DNA from: Opitutaceae bacterium
GTDB lineage: Bacteria; Verrucomicrobiota; Verrucomicrobiia; Opitutales; Opitutaceae
Reading direction: 5' to 3'
Assembly (NCBI GenBank): GCA_015075305.1
Contig: JABTUS010000007.1
Coordinates: 303,818 to 367,817 of the forward strand
DNA: 64,000 nt
A model generated the notes under the pieces. That model was not told the DNA's origin. It saw only the letters and a program-made list of their open reading frames with translations, and did no database searches. Shown here piece by piece: positions 26,159-33,690 of this stretch (positions within the stretch are counted from its first letter, which is position 1; each line of letters opens with the position of its first letter). The translations under genes were made by a program, and so were the position numbers.

Positions 26159-26692
26159 ATGCATGCGAAGGGATCGTGCAAGTGCCGCCATTGCGGGGAG
26201 TTCTTCGTTCCGGATGTGCGCAATCGCGCGCGCCAGCGGTACTGCTGCAAGGTGCCGTGTCGCAGGGCGCGCAAGGCCGACAGTCAGCGTCGATGGCTGA
26301 GTCGTCGGCAGAACGCGGACTACTTTTGCGGACCGGAGAATGCGGCGCGAGCGCGGGCGTGGCAGGCGGCGCATCCGGGGTATTGGAAGCGGCGGCGCAG
26401 GCGGAAAGTTGTCTTGCAAGACCGCCTGGATTCACAACCTGCTGCGAACAAGCGTATTGCGCCACAAGACGAGGAACTTGTCTTACAAGACATCATGGCG
26501 AGGCAAACCCCTGTGATGGTGGGGCTTATCGCGCATCTCACCGGAAGTGTCTTACAAGACGACATCGCACAAATGACGCGCCGGCTGCACTCCCGGGGCC
26601 GGGCCGTATTGGGCAAGGACATCCCGCGGCCCGCCTATGGAAAAACACTTGATTGCAATCAACCGGGTGCGGCGCGTGCCTCACCAGTTTAG
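26159..26692 (+). CDS. IS21 accessory protein: zinc-ribbon-like, with repeated VLQD motif
   Basis: A 177-residue protein. The N-terminus has a cysteine-rich zinc-binding pattern (CKCRHCGEFFVPD ... RQRYCCKVPCRRA), followed by a basic stretch with ENAARARAWQAAHPGYW. The second half contains VLQD three times, 23 residues apart. From memory, proteins of this type travel with IS21-like elements in several phyla, but their function is not established; binding to the element's DNA is a reasonable guess. Its last codons overlap the next gene by 56 bp. Confidence 0.75.
   Translation: MHAKGSCKCRHCGEFFVPDVRNRARQRYCCKVPCRRARKADSQRRWLSRRQNADYFCGPENAARARAWQAAHPGYWKRRRRRKVVLQDRLDSQPAANKRIAPQDEELVLQDIMARQTPVMVGLIAHLTGSVLQDDIAQMTRRLHSRGRAVLGKDIPRPAYGKTLDCNQPGAARASPV
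26411..26560. repeat. three GTCTT-RC-AAGAC near-palindromes at exact 69-bp spacing
   Basis: GTCTTGCAAGAC at 26411-26422 is a perfect palindrome; GTCTTACAAGAC at 26480-26491 and 26549-26560 keep both 5-bp arms. Start-to-start distances are 69 and 69 bp. They lie inside the zinc-ribbon gene, where each encodes Val-Leu-Gln-Asp, so protein repeat and DNA repeat coincide. A half copy (ACAAGAC) is at 26464-26470. Confidence 0.8.
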
Positions 26693-26945
26693 CTGGGTGG
26701 ACCATCGACTGGTCCGCGGAAACTACCTGATGAAGGCAACGGCACCAGCGTGGGCGCTGTACCTTGTGCTCGTCACCGTCGGTGACGAACACGGGCTGAG
26801 CTACTACGCCGACCGCACACTCGCGCGCCTGCTTTCCCTGGGTGAGGAGTCGATCGGTGAAGCGCGCCGCCAGCTCATCGATGCAGGTGTGATCGCCTAC
26901 GAGGCACCGTTGTATCAGGTGCTCGGATTGGAGGTGGCGTCGTGA
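26637..26945 (+). CDS. IS21 accessory HTH protein
   Basis: A 102-residue protein with a winged-helix-like pattern: RGNYLMKATAPAWALYLVL, then YYADRTLARLLSLGEESIGEARRQLIDAG followed by a likely wing. This resembles the N-terminal replication-initiator/GntR-like HTH used by plasmid and transposon proteins. It overlaps istA by a GTGA 4-bp junction, so it is translated with the transposase and may regulate it. Confidence 0.7.
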   Translation: MEKHLIAINRVRRVPHQFSWVDHRLVRGNYLMKATAPAWALYLVLVTVGDEHGLSYYADRTLARLLSLGEESIGEARRQLIDAGVIAYEAPLYQVLGLEVAS

Positions 26946-28420
26946 TCGGCTACGAACACTACTGCCAGATCAAGGCCGCGGCGGCGTCCGGAATGAACAT
27001 GACGCAGATTGCGGCCGCACTCGGGCTGCATTGGCAGACTGTCAGGACATGGCTCAAGCGCGGAAAGTACGAGCGCAGTCGCGGCGCGCAAAGACCCCGC
27101 CGCTCCAAGCTCGATCCGTACCGCGCGGCGATCGCACGGCTGATCGAGGCGCATCCGCTGAGCGCGATGCAGGTTTGGTGCAGGCTCAAGGAGCAGGGCT
27201 ACGAGGGCAGCTACTCGATCGTGAAGGAGTACATTCGCCGGATACGTCCACCCCGCACGGAGGCGTTCCTGACGCTGAAGTTTGCGCCCGGCCAGTGCGC
27301 CCAGGTCGACTGGGGCAGCTTCGGCGCGGTCGAGGTGGACGGCACCAGGCGCGCATTGAGTTTCTTTGTGCTGGTGCTCGGTTACAGCCGGTGGCTGCAC
27401 GTCGAGTTTACACTGGGTCAAGGTCAGGAGTGGTTCCTCGGCGCCCACCAGCGCGCGTTCGAACTGCTCGGTGGCGTGCCGCAGGAGGTGATGGTCGACA
27501 ACTGCAAGACGGCCGTTCTTTCGCACGCGCCCGGGACCGAGCCGGTGTACAACCCGCAGTACCTCGATTTTGCCCGGCACCACGGCTTTCGGATCAAGGC
27601 CTGCGGGCCGGGTCATCCGCAGTCCAAGGGCATCGTCGAGAGCGCCGTCGCGTATGTGAAGAAGAGTTTCCTTTCGGGCCGCGCGATCACACGGTTTGCC
27701 GAACTCAATCCGGCCGTGAAGCTGTGGCTCGACACGGTGGCCAACGTGCGCGAGCACGGTGAAACGAAGGTCCGCCCGCTCGACCGGCTGGCGGAGGAGC
27801 GCGTGCACCTGCTTGCGCTCAGCCCCCAGCCCTACGCCGCGGTCCAGACACGCACCGTGCGCGCCTCCCGGCGCTTCCGCGTCACGATCGACACCAACCG
27901 CTACTCGGTTCCTCCAAGACATGCGGGAGCGCTGCTGACCGCGCAGCTTTCCAGCGAACTGGTGCGGCTGTACGCCGGCACGAGCCTGGTCGCGGAGCAT
28001 GTCCGCCGTTTCGGCCGGAGGCTGGACATGGAGAACCCCGATCATGTGCGCGAACTGGAGGCACAGAGGAAATCCGGCGCCCGGCAGCGGCTGCTGATTC
28101 GATTCCTCGAACTGACTCCCGCAGCCGGACCGTATCATCGTGCGCTTGTGGAGCGGCGCATGAATGCCGGCCATCACCTTCATCGCATCGTCGAACTGAT
28201 CCCCGCCTACGGCGCCGAAGCCCTCGCGCACGCCATCGAGAGCGCCCACCAACTCGGAGCCTACTCCAGCGACTACATCGTGAATCTCCTCGAACAGCGC
28301 GCACGGCGACTGCCCGAGCCCGGCCCCTTGCATCTGACCCGCGCTCCCGGAGCGCTCGAACTGGAACTGCCCGCACCCGATCTGACCCCCTACACCCATG
28401 AGCAACGCCATGACCTTTGA
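26942..28420 (+). CDS. istA: IS21 transposase IstA
   Basis: A 492-residue DDE recombinase. An N-terminal HTH (MTQIAAALGLHWQTVRTWLK) is followed by an RNase H-fold core with the three acidic residues in AQVDWGSFG, VMVDNCKTAV and SKGIVESAVAYVKK. The C-terminal Mu-transposase-like beta domain includes RFRVTIDTNRYSVPPRHAG. GTG start at 26942 in a 4-bp overlap with the upstream gene. The 3' end overlaps istB by 23 bp. Nothing in it appears broken. Confidence 0.96.
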   Translation: MIGYEHYCQIKAAAASGMNMTQIAAALGLHWQTVRTWLKRGKYERSRGAQRPRRSKLDPYRAAIARLIEAHPLSAMQVWCRLKEQGYEGSYSIVKEYIRRIRPPRTEAFLTLKFAPGQCAQVDWGSFGAVEVDGTRRALSFFVLVLGYSRWLHVEFTLGQGQEWFLGAHQRAFELLGGVPQEVMVDNCKTAVLSHAPGTEPVYNPQYLDFARHHGFRIKACGPGHPQSKGIVESAVAYVKKSFLSGRAITRFAELNPAVKLWLDTVANVREHGETKVRPLDRLAEERVHLLALSPQPYAAVQTRTVRASRRFRVTIDTNRYSVPPRHAGALLTAQLSSELVRLYAGTSLVAEHVRRFGRRLDMENPDHVRELEAQRKSGARQRLLIRFLELTPAAGPYHRALVERRMNAGHHLHRIVELIPAYGAEALAHAIESAHQLGAYSSDYIVNLLEQRARRLPEPGPLHLTRAPGALELELPAPDLTPYTHEQRHDL

Positions 28421-29153
28421 ATCCCAGCTTCAGTATCTGAAGCTCTCCCACCTGAGCCGTCATCACGAGGAGCTGACCGCCGACGCCGCAAAGCAGCGCT
28501 GGTCCCATGCCCAGTTCCTGCGCAGAATCGTCGAGGCCGAGGCGCACGATCGCCAGCAGCACGCACTCCTTCGCCGGATCAAGGCAGCTCGTTTCCCCGT
28601 GAAGAAAACCCTCGATCAGTTCCAGTGGGACTGGCCCCGGCAGATCAACGAGGCGCAGGTGCGCCATCTTTTCGAACTGCGCTTCATCGAGGAACACACC
28701 AACGCGGTCTTCTGCGGCGGCGTCGGCCTGGGAAAGACACACCTGGCTTCCGCACTCGGTTACGCAGCCTGCCAGGCAGGACATGCCGTGCTCTTCACCA
28801 CGGCCGTCGACGCCATCAACTCGCTGCTCGCAGCCCAGGCGGCGCACAGGCTTGCCCTTGAACTCAAGAAGTACGTCGCACCAAAACTGCTCGTTCTCGA
28901 CGAGGTCGGCTATCTTCCCCTCGACAAGGCTGGCGCCGACCTCCTCTTCCAAATCATCAGCCAGCGCTACGAGCGAGGCTCGATCATCGTCACCACCAAC
29001 AAGGCCTACAAGAGCTGGCCCACGATCTTCAACAACGACGCCGGCATCACCTCCGCCATCCTCGATCGCCTCCTCCACCACGCTCACACCGTTGTCATCG
29101 AAGGAAAATCCTACCGCATGAAGGACCGCCGCCCAGAAGAATCCCCCTCCTGA
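28398..29153 (+). CDS. istB: IS21 helper ATPase IstB
   Basis: A 251-residue DnaC-like AAA+ ATPase that assembles on target DNA and recruits IstA. Walker A is GGVGLGKTHLASAL, Walker B is LLVLDEVGYLPLD, and the arginine-containing IITTNK-like segment reads IIVTTNKAYKSW. The start lies within the istA 3' end (23-bp overlap), the standard IS21 arrangement. Confidence 0.96.
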   Translation: MSNAMTFESQLQYLKLSHLSRHHEELTADAAKQRWSHAQFLRRIVEAEAHDRQQHALLRRIKAARFPVKKTLDQFQWDWPRQINEAQVRHLFELRFIEEHTNAVFCGGVGLGKTHLASALGYAACQAGHAVLFTTAVDAINSLLAAQAAHRLALELKKYVAPKLLVLDEVGYLPLDKAGADLLFQIISQRYERGSIIVTTNKAYKSWPTIFNNDAGITSAILDRLLHHAHTVVIEGKSYRMKDRRPEESPS

Positions 29154-29164
29154 TCCATCCACGC

Positions 29165-29191
29165 CGCCGATGGCGCTTCCCGCCATCGGCG
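29165..29191 (+). terminator. hairpin after istB
   Basis: A perfect 11-bp GC-rich stem (CGCCGATGGCG / CGCCATCGGCG) with a 5-base loop begins 12 bp after the istB stop. It is followed by a pyrimidine-rich stretch rather than a pure T run, so it may end transcription of the element or shield the 3' end. Confidence 0.6.
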
Positions 29192-29212
29192 TCCTTTCCC
29201 TCCTCTATCGAC

Positions 29213-29256
29213 TTCTTATCCGCCAGAAATCCATGATGTTCGCTCAGTCGCTCACA
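29213..29256. repeat. IS21 right terminal inverted repeat
   Basis: Read on the minus strand it starts TGTGAGCGAC and contains TCATGG and TGGCGG at the same offsets as the left end. Confidence 0.85.
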
Positions 29257-29262
29257 GGTCGC
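29257..29262. repeat. target-site duplication, right copy (GGTCGC)
   Basis: Exact copy of the six bases at 25961-25966, directly outside the right end of the IS21 element. Confidence 0.9.
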
Positions 29263-29650
29263 CGCACGGCAGCATGAAACGGCGGTAGAATTCCGACTGC
29301 TGCAACTCCGCATCGGCAATGATGTCGCTCAGCCGCACGACCTGGGTTCCCGGCCGCGCCGAAAGATAGGCGGCGATCGGACTCACCTCCTGAAACCGCT
29401 GGAACTCCTCCTCGGACGCGAAAGGCGCGCGCTCCCGGAAAATTGTCGACGGCATGAGCGCAAAAGGCCGGAGACACATGCAGATGAAATGAACCGGTAG
29501 GGCGGCATGCAGCACTGCGCAGGCAGCCGTCCAGAACTCCTGCATTTCCTGCGCGGCATGCAACCGAAGCACGGCTTGGTCGAGTTCGTCCCCGCTGGGG
29601 CACAGCAGAGGGAAACAGCGTTCTTTCGCCGAAGCGGGCCTCCGTCGCAT
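29257..29650 (-). pseudogene. 5' part of the LuxR-family regulator gene split by the IS21 element
   Basis: Encodes the N-terminal part ending ELQQSEFYRRFMLPCGD, after which the element adds one Leu codon and a stop. In this LuxR group the SEFYRRFM segment is normally followed directly by the ACMNFW / GLIGLHR region that is now at 25182-25960. Start is uncertain: ATG 29650 (MRRRPASAKERC) is a reasonable choice and the frame is open to 29773. The truncated product would have the N-terminal sensory part but no HTH. Confidence 0.85.
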
Positions 29651-29861
29651 GGCTCGGGAAACTACCGTATCCACAGCGATTCCACATTGTGAGAAGCCCG
29701 GCCCGCGGTCGACTGCAAACCCTGCCGGGCATTCAGGTTGCTCCGAAAGGAGCATGCTCGGTGCGTCAAGCAATCGAGTCTCTCCCGGCGTAATCCCTCC
29801 CTACGAGGCATAGCCGGCTGAAGGCGGATGCGTTAGAGTGACGCTTTCCACACCTTCAACG

Positions 29862-31421
29862 ATGAAAGCTCCTCAATTGTCCCCAAATCCGGAAAAGCTG
29901 AACGCATTTCTTGGCCAGGCCCTGAATGACATGGGCGCGGCCTTTCAAATCGCCTTGATCATCCTGGGAGAACGTCTGGGCCTGTACAAGGCGATGGCCG
30001 GCGCCGGGCCGCTGACTCCGGCTCAACTCGCCGCCAGGACCCAGACCGAGGAACGCTACGTCAAGGAGTGGCTTTGCGCGCAGGCGGCCGGCCACTACGT
30101 GACCTACGATCCGGCCACGGGCCGTTTCACGCTGCCCGACGAACAGGCGCTGCTGCTCGCCGTAGACAACGGTCCGGCCTACCTGCCCGCCGCCTACCAG
30201 GTCATTGCTTCGACCGTGGTGGACGAGCCGCAGCTCCGCGAAACCTTCCGGACTGGTTTCGGCTTTGCCTGGCACCAGCACGACCGCGGGCTCTTCGAAG
30301 GCACCGAACGTTTCTTCAGACCCAGCTATGCGGCGAATCTCGTCACTTCCTGGATCCCGGCGCTCGACGGCGTCGAGGCCAGGCTGAAGGCCGGCGCGCA
30401 GGTGGCGGACGTCGGCTGCGGCCACGGCGCTTCCACCATCCTGATGGCCCAGGCGTATCCAAAATCCCACTTCACCGGCTTCGACTATCACGAGCCGTCC
30501 ATCAAGCGTGCGCGCGAAGCCGCGGATGCCGCCGGCGTGGGTGATCATGTGCGCTTTGCCGTTGCGGGAGCCAAGGACTTTCCCGGCAAGGCCTACGATC
30601 TTGTGGCTTTCTTTGACTGCCTGCATGACATGGGCGATCCCGTCGGCGTCGCCCGGCACGTGCTTGGATCGTTGAAACCGGATGGCACCTGGCTGATCGT
30701 CGAGCCGTTCGCTGGAGATCGGATTGAGCAGAATCTCAATCCCGTGGGCCGCGTGTTTTACGCGGCGTCCACCATGATCTGCACGCCGGTTTCCCGTTCG
30801 CAGGAGGTTGGGCTTGCATTGGGAGCACAGGCCGGTGAGGCAAAGCTGCGCGACGTCGTGAAGCAGGGCGGTTTCACCCGCTTCCGGCGCGCAACGGAGA
30901 CGCCCTTCAATCTGATCCTCGAAGCGCGACCGCAACCGCCTGTCGCCTACGTGAGGCGTTCGAGTTCTGATCTGGCGGCGGCGAAGGCGGCTTCGAGTTC
31001 CGGGATGCCTGCTGCGAGGCTGGCGAGCGGCTGGCTTTTCGACGCATGCTCGAGACCTTCGGCAACGGTGCGCAGCTGTGCGGCTCCGAGATTGCTGGAG
31101 CTGCCCTTGATGCTGTGGGCCGCGCGGGAGAAAGCCGCGACATCGCCCGCCGCATGGGCGTGGCGGAGTTCCGCGATGCGTGCGGGCGTGTCCTCGAGGA
31201 ATATGCCGATGATCTCCTTAAGGAAGGAATCGTCATCGGGATTGATTGCACGCAGGTTCTCGATCGCCTCGGCATCTATGATCGGCTCTCTGGAGCTGGG
31301 ATTGGAGAACATGAAAAGGGTTGTAGGACGGGCGGATCACGAAGCCCACTCGAAAGAGGTGTTGGCTTCAATTTCGTCAATGGTCGTGAGACCCAGCAGC
31401 ACCTTCTTGAGCCCGTCGTAA
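29862..31421 (+). CDS. SAM-dependent methyltransferase with winged-helix N-terminus; frame runs on past its natural end
   Basis: Residues 1-350 fit an Rv2258c-like methyltransferase: an N-terminal winged helix (AFQIALIILGERLGLYKAM, LAARTQTEERYVKEWL), then SAM motif I VADVGCGHGAST and the later FFDCLHDMGDP and SLKPDGTWLIVEP. The natural end should be near 30940 (FNLILEARP). From there the frame stays open for about 160 codons, but that stretch is antisense to the HPt and pilB genes and is Ser/Ala/Arg-rich. In the +1 frame a stop occurs at 30952-30954, so a one-base indel in the last codons is likely. ATG 29862 is preferred to GTG 29838. Confidence 0.75.
   Translation: MKAPQLSPNPEKLNAFLGQALNDMGAAFQIALIILGERLGLYKAMAGAGPLTPAQLAARTQTEERYVKEWLCAQAAGHYVTYDPATGRFTLPDEQALLLAVDNGPAYLPAAYQVIASTVVDEPQLRETFRTGFGFAWHQHDRGLFEGTERFFRPSYAANLVTSWIPALDGVEARLKAGAQVADVGCGHGASTILMAQAYPKSHFTGFDYHEPSIKRAREAADAAGVGDHVRFAVAGAKDFPGKAYDLVAFFDCLHDMGDPVGVARHVLGSLKPDGTWLIVEPFAGDRIEQNLNPVGRVFYAASTMICTPVSRSQEVGLALGAQAGEAKLRDVVKQGGFTRFRRATETPFNLILEARPQPPVAYVRRSSSDLAAAKAASSSGMPAARLASGWLFDACSRPSATVRSCAAPRLLELPLMLWAAREKAATSPAAWAWRSSAMRAGVSSRNMPMISLRKESSSGLIARRFSIASASMIGSLELGLENMKRVVGRADHEAHSKEVLASISSMVVRPSSTFLSPS
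30947..31312 (-). CDS. HPt-domain phosphotransfer protein
   Basis: A 121-residue single-domain histidine phosphotransferase. The phospho-acceptor is His66 in FSRAAHSIKGSSSNLGA, the classic HPt motif, in a four-helix bundle. It is 24 bp downstream of the PilB/GspE gene and is the last gene of the minus-strand signalling operon, so it probably relays phosphate from the receiver-kinase at 33687-34826 or the receiver at 33283-33690. Confidence 0.9.
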   Translation of the reverse strand: MFSNPSSREPIIDAEAIENLRAINPDDDSFLKEIIGIFLEDTPARIAELRHAHAAGDVAAFSRAAHSIKGSSSNLGAAQLRTVAEGLEHASKSQPLASLAAGIPELEAAFAAARSELERLT

Positions 31422-33043
31422 CGCAGGGGCTTGAATCCGACTTTCGTGGCCGCCTTCTGAATCTCCTGCACGCTCCGGCCCTCCGAGATGAGCGTGCGCA
31501 TCTCCTCCGTGACCAGCACCATTTCGTGAAACGCGATGCGGCCCTTGTATCCGGTTCCCCGACACACGGAGCAGCCCCGGCCGCGGTAGAACTGCACGTC
31601 TGTCAGTCCTTCGTCCTTGAAGTACTTTTTCACCACATCGCGTGAAGGCTGATACGGTTCCTTGCAGTTGTCGCAGATTCGCGCGGCGAGGCGCTGCGCC
31701 AGCACGCCGATGACGGATGGAGCCACCATGTAGGGCTCAACACCGATTTCGAGCAGGCGGATGATGGCCTGCGCCGCGGAGTTTGTGTGCAGCGTGGCGA
31801 AAACGAGGTGCCCCGTGAGCGCCGCCTCGGTGGCGATCTTGGCGGTCTCGAGATCGCGGATCTCCCCGATGAGGATGACATCCGGATCCTGCCGCAGCAG
31901 CGAGCGCAGGATCGTCGAAAACTTGAGGTCGATGTGGTTGTTGACCTGGGACTGGGTCACGCCGCCGAGCTGGATTTCGACGGGGTCCTCGATGGTCGAG
32001 ATGTTGAGGTCCGGCTTGTTGATCTCGTGCAGCGCGGCGTAGAGCGTCGTGGTTTTCCCCGAGCCGGTGGGGCCCGTCACGAAGATGATGCCGTTGGGAT
32101 TCTGGATCAGCCGCTTGAACGGGCGCAGGATGGTCTGCGAGATCATCATCTTCTCCAGCGTCAGCATCGTCTTCTTCCCGCTCATCGCGAGAATGCGGAG
32201 CACGATTTTTTCGCCGTACTGGGTGGGGATGGACGAGAGGCGGAAGTTCGCCGTGGCGCTTCCGATGGGCAGTGAAAAGCGACCGTCCTGGGGAAAGCGT
32301 GATTCCGCGATGTTCAACTGCGCGAGGATCTTGAGTCGCGAGATGATCGCGCGATGGAGCTTGCGCGAATACGTCAGGGCCTCGCGAAGATTGCCGTCGA
32401 TGCGGAAGCGGATGCGCGACTGTGTTTCCTGCGGCTCGATGTGGATGTCGGTTGCCCGCTCCCGCAGCGCGTAGTAGATGACCTCGTCGAGAATGCGGAC
32501 CAGTGATTCGGAATCCGCGAGGGCCGCGAGTTTGTCGGCGGCGAGGTCGGGCTGGTCGAAGATGGACGATCGTTCGAGTTCGTTCAGGCTCTCCTCCAGG
32601 TTTTTCTCACTCGAGTACTGGATGAGCACCGAGTCCTCGATGTCGCGGGGCAGCGCAAACACAGGTGACACGGGAGTCTGCGCAATCTGGCCCAGGCGCT
32701 TGACGGTATCGGCGTCATTGGGGTGCGCCATGGCGGCCGTCAGCACGCCGTTGATCACATACAGGCCCATGGCCCTGGCTTTCCTCGCGATCTCGACCGG
32801 CAGCTTTTGAACCGCCTCCTCGGTGATGACCGAGGCGAAGGGGTCGACGTAGGCGACGCCGAGGGAATCCGCCCAGAGGCGGCAGCCGTCGTCCTTGGAA
32901 ACAATCTTGGTGTCGATCAGGGCCTGAAGGAGATTGACGCTGCCGCCGTGGTGTTTCAGGAGCGCGTCGAGCTCACTGGTGCCGTCGAAGTGGGGCAGTG
33001 CTCGAACCTGGTCGGCAAAATGGCTAACGCTTGGGTTTAGCAC
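31337..33043 (-). CDS. type IV pilus / type II secretion ATPase (PilB/GspE family)
   Basis: A 568-residue hexameric motor ATPase. An MshEN-type N-terminal domain (about 1-150) precedes the ATPase: ATDIHIEPQETQSRIRFRID, Walker A GPTGSGKTTTLYAAL, the Asp-box STIEDPVEIQL, Walker B LLRQDPDVILIGEIRD and the His-box TGHLVFATLHTNSAA. The four-cysteine zinc site is present (CDNCKEPY ... CSVCRGTGYKGR). No pilus or secretion structural genes are nearby, so its partners must be elsewhere. It sits inside a two-component operon. Confidence 0.92.
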   Translation of the reverse strand: MLNPSVSHFADQVRALPHFDGTSELDALLKHHGGSVNLLQALIDTKIVSKDDGCRLWADSLGVAYVDPFASVITEEAVQKLPVEIARKARAMGLYVINGVLTAAMAHPNDADTVKRLGQIAQTPVSPVFALPRDIEDSVLIQYSSEKNLEESLNELERSSIFDQPDLAADKLAALADSESLVRILDEVIYYALRERATDIHIEPQETQSRIRFRIDGNLREALTYSRKLHRAIISRLKILAQLNIAESRFPQDGRFSLPIGSATANFRLSSIPTQYGEKIVLRILAMSGKKTMLTLEKMMISQTILRPFKRLIQNPNGIIFVTGPTGSGKTTTLYAALHEINKPDLNISTIEDPVEIQLGGVTQSQVNNHIDLKFSTILRSLLRQDPDVILIGEIRDLETAKIATEAALTGHLVFATLHTNSAAQAIIRLLEIGVEPYMVAPSVIGVLAQRLAARICDNCKEPYQPSRDVVKKYFKDEGLTDVQFYRGRGCSVCRGTGYKGRIAFHEMVLVTEEMRTLISEGRSVQEIQKAATKVGFKPLRYDGLKKVLLGLTTIDEIEANTSFEWAS

Positions 33044-33239
33044 GGCGCTTTTGTTTGTTTTGGAAAAGCTTCCCGATCTCGAACTGATTCAGCCGTTCCA
33101 TGGCGAACGAGCCGGTGGTCCTCTCGAGGCGCAACTCCGCGAGCATTTCTGGAAGCGAATAACGCACCTCGGCGAGCCCCATGATGTCGGGCGGGTCTTC
33201 GGCCGGTCCGTGATCGGGGGATGGAGGAGTGGTCTTCAT
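33024..33239 (-). CDS. small unknown protein preceding pilB/gspE
   Basis: From ATG 33239 the product has 71 residues (MKTTPPSPDHGPAEDPPD start), with an acidic Pro-rich N-terminus, a middle ALAEVRY-like helix (SLPEMLAELRLERTTGSFAMERL) and a strongly basic tail (QNKQKRRAKPKR). Its stop lies inside the start of the ATPase gene (20-bp overlap). I recognise no family. Its position suggests a partner of the ATPase or the response regulator. Confidence 0.6.
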   Translation of the reverse strand: MKTTPPSPDHGPAEDPPDIMGLAEVRYSLPEMLAELRLERTTGSFAMERLNQFEIGKLFQNKQKRRAKPKR

Positions 33240-33282
33240 CGTGAAATTCCGCCTGTCCGGTTCGTGTTTGGAGCCGTGTCCA

Positions 33283-33690
33283 TCAGTTTGATGGTCCACC
33301 TTCACCCTCATGGCCAAAAATGGCTTCAAGGGTGTCGCGGAGGCGTGTCACGATTTCATCCTTGGGCGTGTCCTTGCGGAGGTAGTTGGAGGCGCCCAGT
33401 TCGAGCGATTCCTCGACGGTCTGGCGATTGGCAAGTGAGGTCAGCATGATCACGACTGCATCGGGATCGATTTTCTTGAGCTCCCGCAGGGTGCCGATGC
33501 CGTCGAGTATGGGCATGTTTACATCGAGCAGGACCAGGTCCGGACGCTCACGCTGGTAGATCTCCAGCGCCTCTGAGCCGTTCGATGCCTCGATCAAGGT
33601 GGGGTTTCCCAGGGTGCGCGCGATCAAGCCCACGAATTTTCTGACATGGGCCTCGTCGTCCACGAGGAGTATCTTGCCGTCAAACGTCAT
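33283..33690 (-). CDS. single-domain response regulator (CheY-like)
   Basis: A 135-residue receiver without an output domain. The acidic pocket is LLVDDEAHV, the phospho-Asp is in LVLLDVNMPILDG, and Thr/Lys positions appear as MLTSLAN and YLRKDTPKDE. It overlaps the upstream kinase gene by 4 bp (ATGA). Output is presumably through protein contacts, possibly with the ATPase or HPt protein in the same operon. Confidence 0.92.
   Translation of the reverse strand: MTFDGKILLVDDEAHVRKFVGLIARTLGNPTLIEASNGSEALEIYQRERPDLVLLDVNMPILDGIGTLRELKKIDPDAVVIMLTSLANRQTVEESLELGASNYLRKDTPKDEIVTRLRDTLEAIFGHEGEGGPSN

Larger units (their letters stand above)
25967..29256. mobile_element. complete IS21-family insertion sequence, 3290 bp, four genes
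   Basis: The element begins TGTCAGCGGC at 25967 and ends in the inverted TGTGAGCGAC at 29256 (minus strand). Its ends form imperfect inverted repeats, it is flanked by a perfect 6-bp duplication (GGTCGC), and it carries istA and istB in the usual overlapping order. Two extra genes precede istA: a zinc-ribbon-like protein and a HTH protein. It is inserted in a LuxR-family gene, and all four element genes are intact and run opposite to that gene. Confidence 0.95.

Noticed and set aside
25967..26465. Long N-terminal extension of the LuxR fragment
   Set aside because: The extra residues are read from the IS21 end on the wrong strand; the real N-terminal part is on the other side of the element.
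26915..28411. Open frame of 498 codons on the minus strand
   Set aside because: Antisense to istA, which has clear DDE motifs; no recognisable protein features.
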